A program made the position numbers and the translations under genes. Positions 1 through 11,383 of a stretch of DNA of 47,659 nt are shown here, piece after piece. Each line of letters opens with the position of its first letter. Position 1 is the first letter of the stretch. Source of the stretch: Jaapia argillacea MUCL 33604 (lineage: Eukaryota; Basidiomycota; Agaricomycetes; Jaapiales; Jaapiaceae); the NCBI GenBank assembly GCA_000697665.1, contig KL197745.1, positions 174,665 through 222,323 of the forward strand. Direction: 5' to 3'. The notes below the pieces were generated by a model. That model was not told the origin of the DNA. It worked only from the letters and a program-made list of their open reading frames with translations, and made no database searches.

Positions 1-620
1 CCTCCGCCCCGAATCACGTTCCTCGAGTGTCTCCCGAAAGCGGCGCTTGCCTTCAGTATCCTCAGCTCCTCCTCATACATACTGGCTGTCTCACCCTCAT
101 CCAAAGCCACCACTGTTGACCTCCCGGGTGACATCTCCCAATCCGACTCGTCTGGGACACTCCTTAGCCTCGATGCTATGCTTCGTATCGTTCGTTTGCA
201 ATTATGCCTTCTTTCTGTTGGTATCATTTTATTTGTCCAACTCAGAGTACAACGGATTAAGAGTCGTGGGGCGGATCGACGGATAAGAAGTCGGGGATTT
301 TTAGTGATCCCAAGCGCACAATGTGGTCGCCGGGCCTAGCTCAGTGCAAGTGCAATGGTGTTGAGACTTGCCGGCACTTCGACTCGAAGTTGCATGAGGT
401 ATGAGCCAGACGAGGACGCCAATGTGTGAGTCGTGGAACCATTACAGTTGTCAGATGAGAGCGAGAGGGAAGCATCACTTTCCCTAACGCCGCAACCATA
501 CACAAAATGGTTGACGATCTTTATGAAATCAGCTGCGTTCACCATGATACATCATAACTACATACAAGGTACGGAGGGTTCCTCTCGAAACAAGGCGACC
601 TCCTTAGTTCAATCGTTCTT
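1..620. other. left edge, no callable gene
   Basis: All three plus-strand frames are open at the left edge; frame 1 runs to about base 339, frame 2 to 286 and frame 3 to a TGA at 117-119. Any of them could be the last codons of a gene whose body lies to the left, but none shows a recognisable domain and codon use does not separate them. From about 340 to 620 the sequence is best read as 3' flanking DNA shared with the converging oxidoreductase gene. Confidence 0.25.
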
Positions 621-1418
621 TCACTTTGCCTGACAACCTCCATCCACTACAACCATCTGGCCCGTCATGAAATCAGACGCAGAAGACGCGAGGTAAATCG
701 CAGGTCCCCGAATCTCATGCGCCTCCGCTATCCTTCCCATAGGAGTGAAAGCCGTGATGGCATCCACGAACTCCTTCTTACCATACGCTCCTCCCGCCAA
801 ATTCGTCCTATAAAACCCAGGACATATAGCATTAACCTGGATATTCTCCTTCGCATACTGCAACCCCAACTCCCTCGTCAAGTTCACAACAGCTCCTTTC
901 GCAGCAGTATAAGCAGGTATAGGGAAGACGCTCGAAGATCCAGATAAACCCCACATGGAAGCGATGTTGATGATCTTTCCATACCCCTGTTTGAGCATGT
1001 GTGGTAGGATAGCTTTGGAAGTGTGGTAGGTACCGGTGAGTATTACGGAGATGACTTTGTGCCAGTTGGAGGTATCGTATTCGTGTAGGAGGGAAGGGAC
1101 GGGGTCGGCTATGCCTGCGTTGTTGAATAGAATGTCGATTGAACCGAAGTGGGCGACGGCGGTGGAAACGGCATTTTGGACGGATTGTTCGGATGTTACG
1201 TCGATCTGGACTGCGATGGATTGTGCGCCGAGAGATAGGATGCTCTCTGAGGCGTTTTGGGCGCCCGAGAGGTTGATGTCGGCAACGACGACATGTGCGC
1301 CGGCGAGAGCGAGTGCTTTGCTGATTTCGAGGCCTAAACCCGATGCACCGCCTGTGACGAAACCAACTTTGCCGGTTAGACCGAAGATGTCGGTGAGGGT
1401 GTTAGGTTCTGATGACAT
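621..1418 (-). CDS. short-chain dehydrogenase/reductase (classical SDR)
   Basis: Single-exon gene of 265 aa, the usual length of a classical SDR, predicted to be a cytosolic NAD(P)(H)-dependent oxidoreductase. Seen: the dinucleotide-binding TGGASGLG motif at residues 22-29, NNAG at 99-102, a serine-rich stretch from Ser154, and YTAAK at 170-174 carrying the catalytic Tyr170 and Lys174. The C-terminus VVVDGG is typical of the family. The frame stays open upstream to base 1727, but the Met at 1418 lies just before the domain and gives normal length, so I chose it. Oddity: the position that is normally Asn in the N-S-Y-K tetrad (vNlxG) is Ile126 (codon ATA). The substrate cannot be told from sequence. 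Asp47 at the end of the second beta strand suggests NAD(H) preference, which is inference. Confidence 0.88.
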   Translation of the reverse strand: MSSEPNTLTDIFGLTGKVGFVTGGASGLGLEISKALALAGAHVVVADINLSGAQNASESILSLGAQSIAVQIDVTSEQSVQNAVSTAVAHFGSIDILFNNAGIADPVPSLLHEYDTSNWHKVISVILTGTYHTSKAILPHMLKQGYGKIINIASMWGLSGSSSVFPIPAYTAAKGAVVNLTRELGLQYAKENIQVNAICPGFYRTNLAGGAYGKKEFVDAITAFTPMGRIAEAHEIRGPAIYLASSASDFMTGQMVVVDGGCQAK

Positions 1419-2208
1419 GATCTGTTGGAAGATCAAGGCTTTGAGATTTCGATGGGCAACAAAGTCAAAGGATGTAGGGGGTACCTCGGGGATTGGAACG
1501 ACTGGGGGGTTGGGAGAGTGGAGTTTAAGGGACCGGTGGCATGTTTGATTACCTTGACCTCGTGAACCGTTAGGAAGAAGTTGGTATCGGAAAGGGAAGG
1601 CGAGCGAGAAGTCGCTTGGAGTAAAAGTACATAAGAGATGTTCGGTGGATGTATCACACCACAAGAGAGCTTCGTGTAGCCCATTCTGGTAGGCAGCGGT
1701 ATGGGTTACCACCCCCATAACAATCATAAGAAATCGCTGGGAAATTACATCAAGACTGCGTCAATCGACAGATCCGTTACTGGCGCTCCGTGGTAGGCTG
1801 GGCCGAAGAGTCGAGGAATTGGGATCTCAGTAAATCCCAAGCGAAAGAGGTTCCGGTGGAGGGTATTATTTGGTATTATCCTGCGTGTGGGGGAAGAGGC
1901 TTCGTGGTCAGAGGTAGTCGGCAAATCCCGTATGGTTCTTGTCCTGGACTCCTTTACCGTTTCGCTACGTAGTGTCGTAAATAAATACTGTGGTTTCTAT
2001 TATGTGTCTCTCAGTTTCACCTGGCAGCTCCCTCAAGGTTTCCAGGCTTTTGTTATGGCGTAGAGAAGGCATTCTCCAAGTGAGCCCGTTCAACGTTCTG
2101 TCGTTGACCAGGGACCCACAATTGCAAAGGTAGCTCCAGGTCCACTGCTGCGAAAGTCTCAGGACTGAGACCAGCTGCACAGCTCCTGAGACATCAGCCT
2201 CACTGGCT
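1419..2208. other. divergent intergenic region
   Basis: Lies between the start of the SDR gene (reading left) and the start of the kinase-like gene (reading right), so it should hold both promoters. About 300 bases next to the SDR remain open in its frame (to 1727), so an N-terminal extension or 5' exon cannot be excluded. I see no further gene and no convincing TATA box. Confidence 0.4.
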
Positions 2209-5200
2209 ATGCATCGTAACGGAGGTGGGGTGACGCCGCCAGCGCTAACGGTTCTTTCTTTCACTCCTGCGCCTACGTCTGCGGCCACATCAAGAATTCA
2301 AGTCCAATGGCGCAGAGGTACGAGTTCAATTCACTATGACGGGAAGCGACCTTCACAGTTTCTTCCTAGCGCCGAAATACGAGGCTTCGGTGGGAATATT
2401 CTCGAAGGCCTACGCGCCCTCCTTCGAATTGACTGTGATTATCCGTTACCGCTGCTCACGGCTGAGCAGTTCTCGACATTCGCGGAGTCCTTGACCCTCG
2501 ACGTGAAATACTTGTCTTCACGCATGTTTGCCGACCCCACGGCACCTGAACAGCTCGTTCGGTGGACACTAAGCTCGTTCTGGTCATGCGCAGTGTGGAA
2601 TATACCAATGTCGATTGCCAGCCCTGTGCCTGAAGCCGACCTTCAGGACCTTATTGATTCCTTCGCAGATGCAATATTATCAAGCTGGGCTGAAGCAGAA
2701 TCGTGGAGATCTTACCCATCCGCTCAGGTTAACCTTGAGGGTCCCTCGCCCTCGCACATCGTTCCAGGGGATACCCTCTCGACCTTGCTCGTCTTTAAAC
2801 CAGATACCATCTCGGTTCGCCGGCGATTTATCCTCGCCTGCATGATATTCCTCGTGTATCAAATGAGGTCGCAGGGCCAACGTTGGGACGCTTCTCCATG
2901 GGTTGGAACTAGGTGTGGTTGGTCCTGTCTTTATGTGGGTCGGAAGCTTCTGACTGTAAGTCATATTTCGATGTTTCGCGTGCATTAGTCTAATGGGTCA
3001 ATGTTTAGATCCTTCCTCAGCTTCGATACTCCTCTGCGGAAATGCGATCGTTTCAGGTTGTGCTTGCTCGTCATGAGGAATCTAGCCGCGAGCTGATATC
3101 TCCACCCCAATTAAGCTGGGTACCCTCCCCACGTCTTTTGCTTCTGAATCGAGGGTTTGATTTAGCGTGTCACATGGTTGGTGATTTGTTTCTTTTAATG
3201 ACTTTGTCTCATTCACTGGCAACCTGGAAACCTGTTACTTCAGTTCGCACGCACCGAGTTTTGCCGTGGTCTAGGGGATGTCCCCATGCTCTGGTGTCGA
3301 AATGCCCTGTTGCATTGGCTTCAGACTGGGACATTACCCAACGGTGCTTATCCGTTCGATCCGACCCCTCATTCACCCTTTGGTGAGATTCTGCACTACC
3401 CTCGACGTCCGAGGGAATCTGTTCGGGGCATTCAGGAATTTATTGGTCGCTGGAACACCATGATTACTTCTCGGTTTTCACTTTTTCCCGACAATCATCC
3501 AGCTCCTATCGCTGTGAATGGAGATAGCACAGCATTTTCTGCCCTGAGAATCCTCCACACCCTTGCGAATATGGTGTGGATTATCGTCTTTTCCTTAGGG
3601 GATGATTCCAGATGTCTCGCTGACATTGAGGATACTACCTGTCTTGTGGCGCAGCTCTTGCTGAGATGGGAGGAGGAGCACACCTGCAATGCGGTATTTC
3701 AGGTAAATATTTTTCCCTATGCGAGTGACTTGACTTTACTGTGCCATCTCAGCTCATTCGAAGCTCGTTGGAGGCCATCTACCCCCACATTATTGATATA
3801 CAACTACCCGGGAAACCCTACCACTTGGTCGAAATGTTATTGCGCGCTCCCGCAGAGCAGGTCTTGGAAGCTGTCGACGAGCGTGAAGCCCAAATGCTTT
3901 TGAATATCTTGCAAGAAGTAAGTTGTCTCTATGTTTTTCTATTGCAAATGTCGGAGGTTAAGCCATGATCAGAGTTTAGATTGTGGTGCCTTTGCAAATC
4001 AGCCATTGTTGATCCACTCGGCGCGCTCACTCCTCCTCAACATATCACAGTCTACGGGCGCACTCCCTGACACCTTTAAGATCAGCGATATCCGTGTCGA
4101 GGGTGATAAAGTCAACCCAATAGCGCTCGGGGGATTTGCGGACATCTTCCGAGGAACTAGAGAACCCCCCCGGACCTGCAAAGTTGCACTGAAGCGGCTG
4201 CAATTCGCAATGTCCTCTACTTCTACCCTGAAGGTCGATTACTATTATCCGTGCTCCTCCTTTCGCATTTCCCCCCCACTTATCATTTTTTCAGGCATTT
4301 TACAAGGAAGCCATAGTCTGGCGGCAGTTAGATCACCCAAATGTCCTGCCATTCCTCGGTGTTGACTTGAAGACTTTCCCTGAGTGGCCAAGTCTGGTGA
4401 TGCCCTGGGTGGAAGCCGGAAGCCTTCTCGATTACATCTCGAATATTCATCCAACTGGTCACCGCCTGATGGAGTTGGTACGAGACTTCTAATTTTTCCT
4501 AAGAATTCTCACGAAGACCTCTGTCTCCTTGGGTTTCCGGAGTGCTGAAAGGCCTTTCGTACCTTCACTCCAATCATATTGTTCATGGTGACTTACGAGG
4601 GGTAAGGACGAATGTTTTTACACCTATATTTCCGTTGAACCTCACCAGTGTGCTCCCTAGGCGAATGTGTTAATTAATGATATGGGCCTGCCGTGTCTGG
4701 CCGACTTCGGCTTAGCGGTCTTTGTCGAGGAAGCCCATGGTGGTAGCAGCAACGAGCTCGCCGAAGGGAACTTTGATAATCATTCAGCGGCCCTATCAAC
4801 CTATCAAGGAACTCTGAGGTGGTTGGCTCCCGAAGTGCTCGACGCCAACACGCCACACCGTGAGTGGCGGAGAAAACCAAGTAGAGACGTCTATGCATTT
4901 GGAAGCCTTTGTCTGGAGGTAATGTCCCCTCACGATTGTTGGTTGCCGATTCGCTGAAGATGGATGTCAGATCATTTCTGGTCTCCATCCATACTCGGAT
5001 ATCACGTCAGACGTTGCTGTCCTGTTGTTCATTTTGGAACATAAACGGCCTCCCCGGCCAGTCTTACGCCAATCTTGGAAAGGTATCGTTGATACGTACC
5101 TTTGGGGTGTCATGGAGCGTTGTTGGGATGAAAACCCGGCCAACCGTCCCACGAGCGAAGCTTTGCTATTCCTCGTGGAGCCGTATTTCAAAGCACACGC

Positions 5201-5285
5201 TTTGTCCCTCGAGGCCTCACCGATCATCCAGGGATTTCCATATTTCTTCGAGGAGATGGACGAAGAGATGGACGAAGAGGAGTGA
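2209..5285 (+). CDS. TKL-like protein kinase with unknown N-terminal region; splice-phase conflict
   Basis: Large kinase-like gene of about 870 aa. Introns inferred at 2956-3008, 3177-3243, 3703-3752, 3918-3972, 4234-4294, 4478-4542, 4602-4660 and 4919-4970. The first roughly 510 aa match no domain I recognise. The kinase domain begins in exon 5: glycine loop ALGGFADIF near 564-572, VALK lysine near 587, then DHPNVLPFLG, catalytic loop VHGDLRGANVL (HGD in place of HRD, as often in mushroom TKL-like kinases), ADFGLA, APEV and DVYAFG. The tail is acidic (EEMDEEMDEEE). Problem: exon 6 ends RLMEL at 4477 in phase 0, but the next exon is in frame (VLKGLSYLH) only if it receives one extra base; canonical joining gives an immediate TGA. 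Either a base is missing, or an unusual donor (GTCACC at 4458) is used and skips GHRLMEL, or the gene is newly inactivated. The start at 2209 is the first ATG of the open frame. Confidence 0.7.
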
Positions 5286-5781
5286 TGGGCAGCGTCGTAC
5301 CCGGCCTTTCAAAGTGACCACTTTGTCCTTACCGATCCTTCCGCTGTTTCTGTTTCGTCTCTATCATTAGTCCCCGCTCCTGCCTTGTGTACTCCCTTCT
5401 TTGACCCGGGAATTGGATTGATTCGTGATGTTTAATCCCAAAAGTAATGTCTCCGTCGCGTCGTGGGTCCCTTCCGATCTTGCCGTCTGAAACCCTTTGC
5501 TCGGGTTCCTAATCACTACAATGCACAACACCTACTAACCAAACTGTCGTCAATTCTGTGGCGGTCTCAGCTTGGGAGTGTTCCTCCCAACTTATTGCAA
5601 ACTCGTTTGTTGCCAGAGGTATCGACCTCAGGGGCTGCTGTGGTCATTCCCGAACCCTGTTTTTAGGTAGGAAAATGATTGAAAAGTCGTCGCATTTATG
5701 GTCCATAAAATACATAGTAATAAACATAATACAGAACTGCATATCCCAAGGGCCCAACGAACAGTAAGAAAAATGTCCGAA
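5286..5781. other. convergent 3' flanks
   Basis: Sits between the 3' end of the kinase-like gene and the 3' end of the first C2H2 gene. It should contain both 3' UTRs. It has AT-rich patches such as around 5690-5730 and no recognisable gene. Confidence 0.4.
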
Positions 5782-7134
5782 TCACAGAGTGAATGGCGCT
5801 GGCATATCCATAAAGCTATTCATAGATCTAGGGAACTGAAGAGAGTCACGATGACCATCTAAACCGGAGTGTGTAGTGGGTGGTATCCATTGAGGGTAGC
5901 TTAACGTATACGAAGAGCGACGAGATGATGAGGTGGATGACGTAGGAGAGGGGATTGAGGGACTAGGACCGATGGATAGTAGTGAGTCGAGGATGAGGGT
6001 ATCGATGTCGGTATGTTGGTAATTCTCGTATGTCGAGGTAGTAGGGCCGGAGACGTGGTTGGAGGTTAGATACCAAGTGGGCTCGGGGTTGTAGAGAGTC
6101 GGTTGAGGAAGTGAGGGGTAGAATCGAGAGGTGGTGTTGATGGGATGGGGGTTGGATTTGTATGCGGTGCTGTCGAAGATGGAACCATAACCTTGTCCCA
6201 CACCTCCATTCGACCCAGCATATGAAGTGGGCATCGATATATCTGAACCGACTAGACCCTCCATACCCTGAAAGACCCTCCCATCAAGCGCCGTATCCAA
6301 CGCGACCTGCAGGTGTTTCGGCACCAGCGAATCGGAGGAAGAAGAGTCATAAGTTATCGAGGAGACCTTCGTTGATTCGTATGCACCGAAGTCGAGATCT
6401 AGTAGTGGTCCGGTCATCCAATCCTGCTCTGATTTGATCGTAGGTACGGACGATGGCGAATCGCCATGGTCGTGTGAGAGGAAGAGGGGCTCCGATGATA
6501 GGTATTGAAGGCTTCCTTCAGCAGCCTCAGTTTCGGAGGTTGTGTGATGTGAGGAAGAAGGGGAAGGTGATGGAGATTGAGGTGTGGTTGTAGGTGTAGG
6601 AACGGCGCGTTTGGTCTTGCGTTGTGCTTTGGGGTCATATGCGTGTAACCTCTTCCTGTGCCTCGTGAGTGATCCCGGGTCGCTCGTGGCGAAAGGACAA
6701 TCAGGACATTTCTTTGATCGGACTTTCGAACTGGGTAGACGAAGAGATAGGTTCGTCAGCTGATCGGGAAATTGTGGGAAGGAAGAAAGACGTACTGCAT
6801 AGCATCGATGTGTGTGTTCATGTTGGACTTCTGGAGGAAACCTCGCTCACAGATAGGACAATAATATTTACTATCGATGCAAGGTTAGTTGCGATTTCGA
6901 GACTTGTCATTGGGGAAAAGGTGCTTACAGATCGTCTACGTTTGTAGCGTGTATCTTCATGTGACGAGGCATGTCGGATGCTCGTCGGATGGTCTTCCCG
7001 CATACGTCACAATCAGCTGGTATGGATTTCCGGCCCTGGAATTTAATCAGTTCGAGTAAGATATGTCGATTCTGAGAAAGACTTACAGGAGCAGAAGTAA
7101 GTTTGGTAGTGGTGGATGTACGTTCGCAGGGCAT
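5782..7134 (-). CDS. three-finger C2H2 zinc finger protein, copy 1
   Basis: Probable nuclear transcription factor of 392 aa in four exons (7134-7087, 7035-6929, 6870-6796, 6730-5782). Exon 1 encodes MPCERTSTTTKLTSAP. Finger 1 is CDVCGKTIRRASDMPRHMKIH. Finger 2 starts YYCPICERGF, with its second ligand His formed across the exon 3/4 junction. Finger 3 is KKCPDCPFATSDPGSLTRH followed by RKRLH. The rest is Ser/Thr/Pro-rich and probably disordered, except for a block VPKHLQVALDTALDGRVFQG that is conserved in the paralog at 31934-33075. The gene has the same four-exon layout as that paralog, with exon 1 (48 nt) and exon 3 (75 nt) identical in length. Finger 3 here has a C-x2-C spacing, whereas copy 2 has C-x4-C. 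Its target genes are unknown. Confidence 0.85.
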
Positions 7135-8220
7135 CTTGATGGGTTCAAAGAGCCGGTAAAGCGAGAGATGGGTGGATGATTTGATAGAGAAGCGATGTTC
7201 GTCCTGAGGGATGCTCTATCCACCCGCAAAGCCCGTCCGTTTTATACACCCGCCCCCTCCCATCCATTTCGAGCGAAATCTGTCGGTGAAGCAATCAACG
7301 AGTGGCTCACACCAGCAAAATAGCCTTAATAGTGAGCAATCGCAAGTGGCTTTAGCATCGTGACCGCTCTAGGAGAGCAATTCGCGATGGCCAGAGCGAA
7401 AATGACTTTTTGAGCGAGGGCTTGAGCGTTTTGACCGGCTTGAGGGGGCAATCCGGCTTGTGGCTCTGGTGAGATTGCTGGGTTTGGAAGGTGTCGTGGG
7501 GTGCTTGGGACGAGACTGAGTTTGCTTTAGCCTTTGAGGAGGGATTTATGATGGCGAGGTTGACAAGTTGCCTGAGATGGGAATTTTTGGAAGGAGAAAA
7601 ATGATGGTTGCAAAAGAGAGACGTCGGGCCCGTGCTTTGGTAACACCATAGGTCTTGGAGGAAAGGGAACAGCCAGAAATTGGAACAATTACTGAGATCG
7701 GCAGGTGGCCAAAGCACATAGTCTGGGACCCAGGTCCTGGTGGATAATAAAGGCACGGGAGTCTAGAGACCATGGTGGTCCTACAAAGCTCTTGAGTGCT
7801 GACAGTCAAGTCCTCGGCTCGAGCAATCGAGAGAGACGGGGCAGATAGTCCAAGAACTCGAATCGACCGTCCGCTGTTGCAAGGAACGGTGACAAGAAAA
7901 TCGCCATAGATCATCGGATGAGAAGCAGCAGTAAAAACGCGCCCACGAGGCGCACGTTCACGCTAACTGACCTTCTCATCGTCAACGTCGATCTAACAGA
8001 AAAGCGTCCGTCACGACAAGGAAAACGAGGGAAAACGTAAGGCAAGATGATAGATAGAGTGCCCGATCCCGATGAGCCCCAAGCGGGATGCCCTGTTGTT
8101 TCTAGCCGCGTCCCTGGATGAGTTCTCTTGAGTTCTCCGCCCCGAGGACTTGCTGCCGTCAACGTCGTTGATTTTGATGTCGAGGACGAACACAACAAGC
8201 GCCCTCGCCAAATCCGGACG
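7135..8220 (-). promoter_or_regulatory. long upstream region of C2H2 copy 1, conserved with copy 2
   Basis: Read on the minus strand this aligns by eye with the DNA upstream of the second C2H2 gene (about 30598-31933). The TATA box TATAAA is at 7246-7241, about 110 bases before the ATG. Just upstream are two blocks identical in both copies: 24 bases at 7259-7282 and GAGCCACTCGTTGATTGCT at 7290-7308. The octamer GCTAAAGC occurs at 7349-7356 and 7524-7531 and recurs three times in the other copy. Weaker matches extend to about 8220. Short open frames exist but are not kept open between copies, so I read this as regulatory DNA or long 5' leader rather than a gene. The 300 bases from 8221 to 8529 should hold the promoter of the RING gene. 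Confidence 0.7.
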
Positions 8221-8529
8221 TCGATCCCGCTCCCGGGCTCGGCCATACAGATTTGTCAGTCACCGACTCCTGCAACTTCTCCACGTCCTCGTGTATCCTC
8301 TAGCTTTTCCTCCATCTCTCTAACTATTTTCATGAACAATCGTTCCTACAAAGGACTTTAGGACTGTACAATTTCAGCTTATCGTCTAGACTCGGTTCAG
8401 TTTCAAGCCACGGAGTCTGCGTTCATAGCAATATCGCTTGGGAAACTAGGCTCATCAACATTGTTTGCTGTTTGCTTTCATCTTCTTAATCTGCGCAGGT
8501 TCTGACGATTTAGTGGCTGTTTGATACGG

Positions 8530-11383
8530 ATGACTTCGAGGACCGCTAATCCACCCTCGAAACGCATAAAGCTCGAGTCATCACCCTCACCACCACCTCC
8601 TTCCCAAGACCACCATTCCACACCGATCCCTCCAGAAGACCCAGAAGAGGACAACTGCAGCATATGTCTACAACCCGTTGTAGACCGCACAATCATACCC
8701 ACTTGCTCTCATGAATTCTGCTTCGAATGTCTCCTCGTTTGGACGGAGCAATCTCGTCGCTGTCCTCTCTGTACTCAACCTATAGGCGAAGGAGGAGCGT
8801 ATTTGATTCACAAAATTCGCTCCAAGTATGATTATCAGAAACATTATTTGCCTCCGCTGCGTACATCTCCTGCTCCTTTGCAACCATTGGCAGCTGGGCG
8901 TGCCGATGGAAGGAGGCGAGCTCCGAGGAGGGAACGACAATGGGGTCGGAGAGAACGGAGAGAGAGAGAAGAAGCGGATGCGTTAGAAACGGCTATCAGG
9001 AAGAGGAGGTGGATATATGAGCATGATCTTTACGCCAAGGTGAGTTTGCTTGATCTGACTTAACTGTCCCAACCTCAATTTCTAATGCACTGCTCACAGC
9101 ATGTCGCTTCCAACCCATACACTCGCTATCGCCCATATCCCACTCCCGCCCAGTTTGCAGCATCGACCGATTTACAGAGTCGAACAACCACTTTTCTTCG
9201 TAGAGAACTACAAGTGTGGCCGAATATGGACGTAGAGGTCTGTTTCCTCTCCACTATTCCGCTAAGACCCTCACCCCAACTGATTATATTCCTTCTCTTT
9301 TGGTCCTCCTTCCTTCCCTGGATTCATCGGGTTAGTTTTTGACTACCTTTATCCTATCGTTGATGAAGTCTATCGATATTCGTTCAGAATCTGCAGTGAA
9401 ATTGTTATCCGAGTTCCTCGATATGGAAGATGGGCCTTATGTTCAGGGAGATAGACATAGGAATGCTGAGCACTTTGCTCATGGTGAGTTTCTTCGTTCT
9501 TGACTTTATGTCGTTTCTGCCCCCGCTACCACCCATACCATATCCTAATCTTCTTTTTTGTCCCATTCCCCATTGCAACACCCTCCCTAACATCATTTTA
9601 TTATCTAGAAGTCTACTCGTACTTGAGATCGCCCTATCGCGACCTGGTTCACTACGACGCCGCAGTTCAAGTGAGTAACACTTTTCAACTTACCCCTCAA
9701 TCATCGTTCCCTCCTCCCAATATATCTACTAATTCTTTGCTGCATTTTCCTCCCACTTTTGTGATCAAGTACGATACACCGCCAGATATCCCGCCCCCTC
9801 CAGAACGCGAAAGCGAAAGACATGGACGATGGAGGAGATCTTCAATCTCTCGTTCCCCTCGACGAGATGATGAACCCGAGGCGGGTCCTTCAAGGGTTAG
9901 GTCCCGTGAAGACACACCGTCGCCGCACTCGAGGAGATCTCGGTCCCGGACACGTACACCGGTACGCTCGAGGTCTCCATCTCGAGATATTGGTGGACGA
10001 TGGGATGGAGGAGGTAGACAGAGAGTTGATCGTCGACGAAGACAGTCATCTCGTTCGATCTCGCGGCCTCGTTCTCGACGAGATACTTCTCGCGTGAGGC
10101 CGTCAGGCAGGAATGGACGGACTCGTCGTCAGAGTTTCGATTCCACTCCCGAACGTCTTTCTGGCCAAAGAAGGACTGGAAACGATCGTGGAACGGTTTC
10201 ATCGACTCGCGATAAGGGAAAGGGAAAGGCGGATGGAGCGGGCCGAGATGGACGCCAATGTGATGGTACTCCTGATGAAGGGATGGATTTTGAGGATCAA
10301 GAGTTGCGGCACAAGAGTATCAATGATCGAAGCGAGACTCCTGAATATCGACGCCGGGTACAGCATATCGATCTCACCGAAGGCGACTTGGACAATCCCA
10401 TCCATATCGATGACGACCCCACCGAGCAACCTAATTCCATTCCTCCAAACCCAGTCTCTCAGCAACCTACGACGCATGAGACACAAACGACGCGACATCC
10501 CATTCCTCGCATTCCGCGAAGCCTTAATCTGCGAGACTCGGTCCAAGCTCATCTCAGCGGCTCTCTTTCCTTGCAGAGGAGGAATGTGATTCCGGCTCAG
10601 GGATCGCACAAGGAGCTCAAACCCTCTGATTTTGGTGGAAAGGAGAATGAGTCGCTGGACGAGGGTGCTCCTTCCGGTAAACCTTCTTTACGCCTGTCGG
10701 ACCAATCGCCACTCGATAAATCTTCACACTCTTCTGTGACCGAGGAGTCCGTACAGCCTGTCGTCTCTGGGCTATCTGCCCCTTCAATTATGGCTCGAAC
10801 CCGGTTGCGACTTGCCAAGATGAAGGGCGAACCTGTCGCAGGGTATCTACCGACTTCGACAACGCCCGACGGACAAGATTCGTCAGCCGTTGTCAACCCC
10901 TCGCTCGCCGGGGCGAGGGCAACAGCCGCTGCCACGAGCCCCGCTGTCATCGCACCTGATATTCGATCAAAATTACTGAGTAGGCTGGAGGAGGAGAAAC
11001 GGCAGACCGTCGTCGTCAATGGCGACCAATTGGAAAATGGCAATGGTGATTCCGGTCAGTGTCTCTCCGGAGATCTGCAGACACCTATCAAAGGCTATCC
11101 CGACGGCTTTGCAAATCGAACCGGCGGTGTGATCGCATCATGCCAAACGTGCGCTGATGAATTGCCAAAGGTGATCGACTGCGATCGATTGTCCTCGCGG
11201 GCGAAGGTCGAGTTGGGTGTCATTACAAAGTCGCCAACCGTCGGTTTGAAAGAGGGAGACCTGCACAAGGTCGCTGCAGAGGCTGGAGGTGGTGATGGTA
11301 GTGCGGAGCCGTCGAGAGAGACGATGTTAAAGGAGAGGCTGTTACGCCGAAGGATTGTCGGGGGCAAGCAACGAAGTATGTGA
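8530..11383 (+). CDS. TOPORS-like RING E3 ligase with RS-rich tail
   Basis: Predicted nuclear ubiquitin (possibly also SUMO) ligase of 823 aa in five exons, with introns at 9040-9099, 9238-9335, 9484-9608 and 9671-9769, all giving consistent phase. A canonical C3HC4 RING spans Cys43-Cys81 (C43, C46, C59, H61, C64, C67, C78, C81). It is followed by IHKIRSKYDYQKHYLPP and, across exons 2-4, by FLRRELQVWPNMDVE, AEHFAHEVYSYLRSPYRDL, the helical region that follows the RING in the TOPORS/ICP0-like family. The tail has many RS and SR repeats (about residues 300-370), as in metazoan TOPORS, and a candidate SUMO-interacting motif IDLTEGD at 486-492. The true ATG is at 8530, nine bases after an in-frame TTG. 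Substrates are unknown. A splicing-speckle or chromatin location is inference from the RS tail. Confidence 0.87.
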
